Assembly: GCA_016801885.1 (NCBI GenBank)
Contig: CM028889.1
Coordinates: forward strand, 7,295,501-7,359,500
Length of the DNA stretch: 64,000 nucleotides
Source of the DNA: Toxotes chatareus
Lineage: Eukaryota; Chordata; Actinopteri; Toxotidae
Direction of reading: 5' to 3'
Under the pieces are notes generated by a model. That model was not told the DNA's origin. It saw nothing but the letters and a program-made list of their open reading frames with translations, and ran no database searches. Position 1 is the first letter of the stretch. Each line of letters starts with the position of its first letter. Of this stretch, positions 62,701-64,000 are shown one piece after another. Made by a program: the position numbers and the translations under genes.

Positions 62701-63486
62701 GCTTTAGTGCGTCAGGAGTCAGTTGGTTGTGAGGCTGTGAGCGATGCTTAAACACTTTACAGAGACCACACATCACATTATTCAACAAAAGTTTGAGTAT
62801 TGAGCAAGTCTAACTAAGCTTTGATTTCCCATCCATTTTTTTTTTTTTTTTAGCCAGTGGGTCAGGTAGCAGGACTGCAGTAATAAGTACTCAGCAAATA
62901 CTCTTAACTTCCAGAGATCAGCAGGTTTAGGATGCTTACATTAGCCAGGCTCTGAAGAGGATGCAGGTTACACTACACTGATGAGGATACAGCCCTGCGT
63001 CTTTCTAAGTGAGCCAGCAGTCACGGCAATGCTGTGAATTCTAGACGCTGATATGAAAACCCTCATACTGCAGCACTGAAACAATGATAATAAAGAAATT
63101 GACAAAACCAAATGTTGACAGTGATGGATAGTTTGTTCTGTAGAAGATGTTTTTAATATTGTCTAAGAATAAATGCAGTAAATGACGCCTTGAAAAAAAA
63201 CAAAACAGAAACACTTGTGTTACTTATTTTTGGAAGAGTGGAATAACTCCATTCATGTTATATCCCAGCTGCAGCTGAGAGGTTGCAGACTCGGTACACA
63301 GAGGGAATGAGGAAAATAGAAGCCACTCTGACCACTTTTACCATTAGAAAGAAAAAAAAAATCACAAAAAGCACTCATTATTTGATGTTCTGGAAAAATG
63401 TGCCATATCCCTGCTCCCTGGTGTGTTTTTGCAACTGACCTCACCATGTGATTTTTGGTTGTCTGTGCTTATCTGTGAACTTATCT

Positions 63487-63741
63487 TCACTGTTTCGTAG
63501 AGTCTGTCTCAGTTTCATGGAGCCTATCCCACATTTGGACAGCAGATGGGAGGAAGCCTCTGTCCCCGCATTGTGTTCTTGAGAGCGGAAGGAAAAGAGT
63601 GTGGTCTGATACGCCTGTAGGTAGGTCAACACCTAACGTGTGGGAAAAGCAGTAACCTGAAGTTCGTGGGTAAGGCTGAGGATGGCTCTTTAGGGGCTTT
63701 CCATGGATATTGTTAGATAGGCCTGTGAATAGGTGAAGCAT
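63487..63741 (-). pseudogene. Possible C-terminal relic of a LINE-type pol ORF
   Basis: On the minus strand a frame contains PLSRTQCGDRGFLPSAVQMW followed by DRLHETETDSTKQ and a stop. The pattern RT...F-P-x-A-V-x-x-W is typical of the extreme C-terminus of many non-LTR reverse-transcriptase proteins (compare SFFPRAIRLLN in L2-type elements). A second overlapping minus frame (63632-63441) continues the open stretch, as in a frameshifted relic. Upstream RT motifs are not visible up to the window edge, so the call is tentative and chance is possible. Confidence 0.3.
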
Positions 63742-63744
63742 TCA

Positions 63745-64000
63745 TCTTGCTCAGCAAGTCCTACTCCATGATACTGCAGACCTGCGTTTTATAGATGGAT
63801 AGTGGCTCAGATCTTGTAGTTTAATTCAACATTGGCTCAGTGTTCTGTCCATGACAGTTTTCTGTTGATGTTTATGACCTACCTGCTGAACTCGCCAGTG
63901 GCCACGAGCAAGTGACATTCAGAGTGCAGATCCAGCTTTAAAAGAGTATTCTTTCTTGACAGTGTCATGTACTTTTTGACAGGACATTTTACAGAAGATG
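63745..64000. other. Non-coding end of window
   Basis: No gene, repeat or motif that I can support in the last 256 bp. Confidence 0.5.

Larger units (their letters stand above)
58450..63240. other. Non-coding stretch, no gene recognised
   Basis: No gene is supported. It contains an A17 run (58939-58955), a GA microsatellite near 59744-59759, A13 near 61016-61028 and T16 near 62836-62851. The 109-aa minus frame at 62579-62250 has no domain that I can name. Several A runs suggest old retroposed insertions, but no bodies are recognisable. Confidence 0.5.

Overview
This window looks like non-coding nuclear DNA from a ray-finned fish, most likely a percomorph teleost. The evidence is AT-rich sequence with many (GT)n/(CA)n microsatellites, a decayed L2-clade LINE, a decayed second LINE whose peptide blocks I recall from teleost elements, and several dispersed repeat families that I recognise from teleost genomes by memory. 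I see no bacterial or viral gene organisation, no operons, no CRISPR array and no rRNA or tRNA gene. I found no host protein-coding exon that I can support. The window could be intergenic or lie inside a long intron.

Layout. 0-4.9 kb: unannotated DNA with a short homeodomain-type palindrome and simple repeats. 4.9-5.8 kb: 3' half of an L2-type LINE reverse transcriptase ending in an ATGG-repeat tail. 8.5 kb: an inverted pair of octamer (POU) motifs. 9.15-9.8 kb: a LINE relic with an internal deletion that joins the start of the RT domain to the C-terminal region. 11.66-12.52 kb: a minus-strand chain of overlapping open frames that may be a decayed transposon gene. 13.0-13.4 kb, 39.2-39.6 kb and 50.8-50.9 kb: three copies of one teleost dispersed repeat, the last two inverted relative to the first. 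17.1 kb: a perfect RFX X-box palindrome. 18.0-18.4 and 27.0 kb: stretches with clustered homeodomain-type sites. 19.2, 23.3, 24.8, 38.5, 43.7 and 46.9 kb: other dispersed repeats. 35.66-36.14 kb: a 476-bp LTR-like unit bounded by inverted 10-mers, with a TATA box. 56.2-57.8 kb: a long GC- and CpG-rich LTR with TATA box, poly(A) signal and a degraded primer-binding site resembling tRNA-Ser, the best-supported LTR structure here.

There are three stand-alone fold-back sequences: a perfect 21-bp stem with a 7-nt loop at 52.98 kb, an 18-bp stem with a 2-nt bulge at 46.82 kb, and a 17-bp inverted pair 107 nt apart at 38.06-38.20 kb.

I found no convincing new biological system. The items most worth checking are the perfect hairpin, the two LTR-type promoters, the internally deleted LINE and the motif-dense candidate regulatory stretches. 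Assignments to repeat families rest on remembered consensus sequences, not on a database search.
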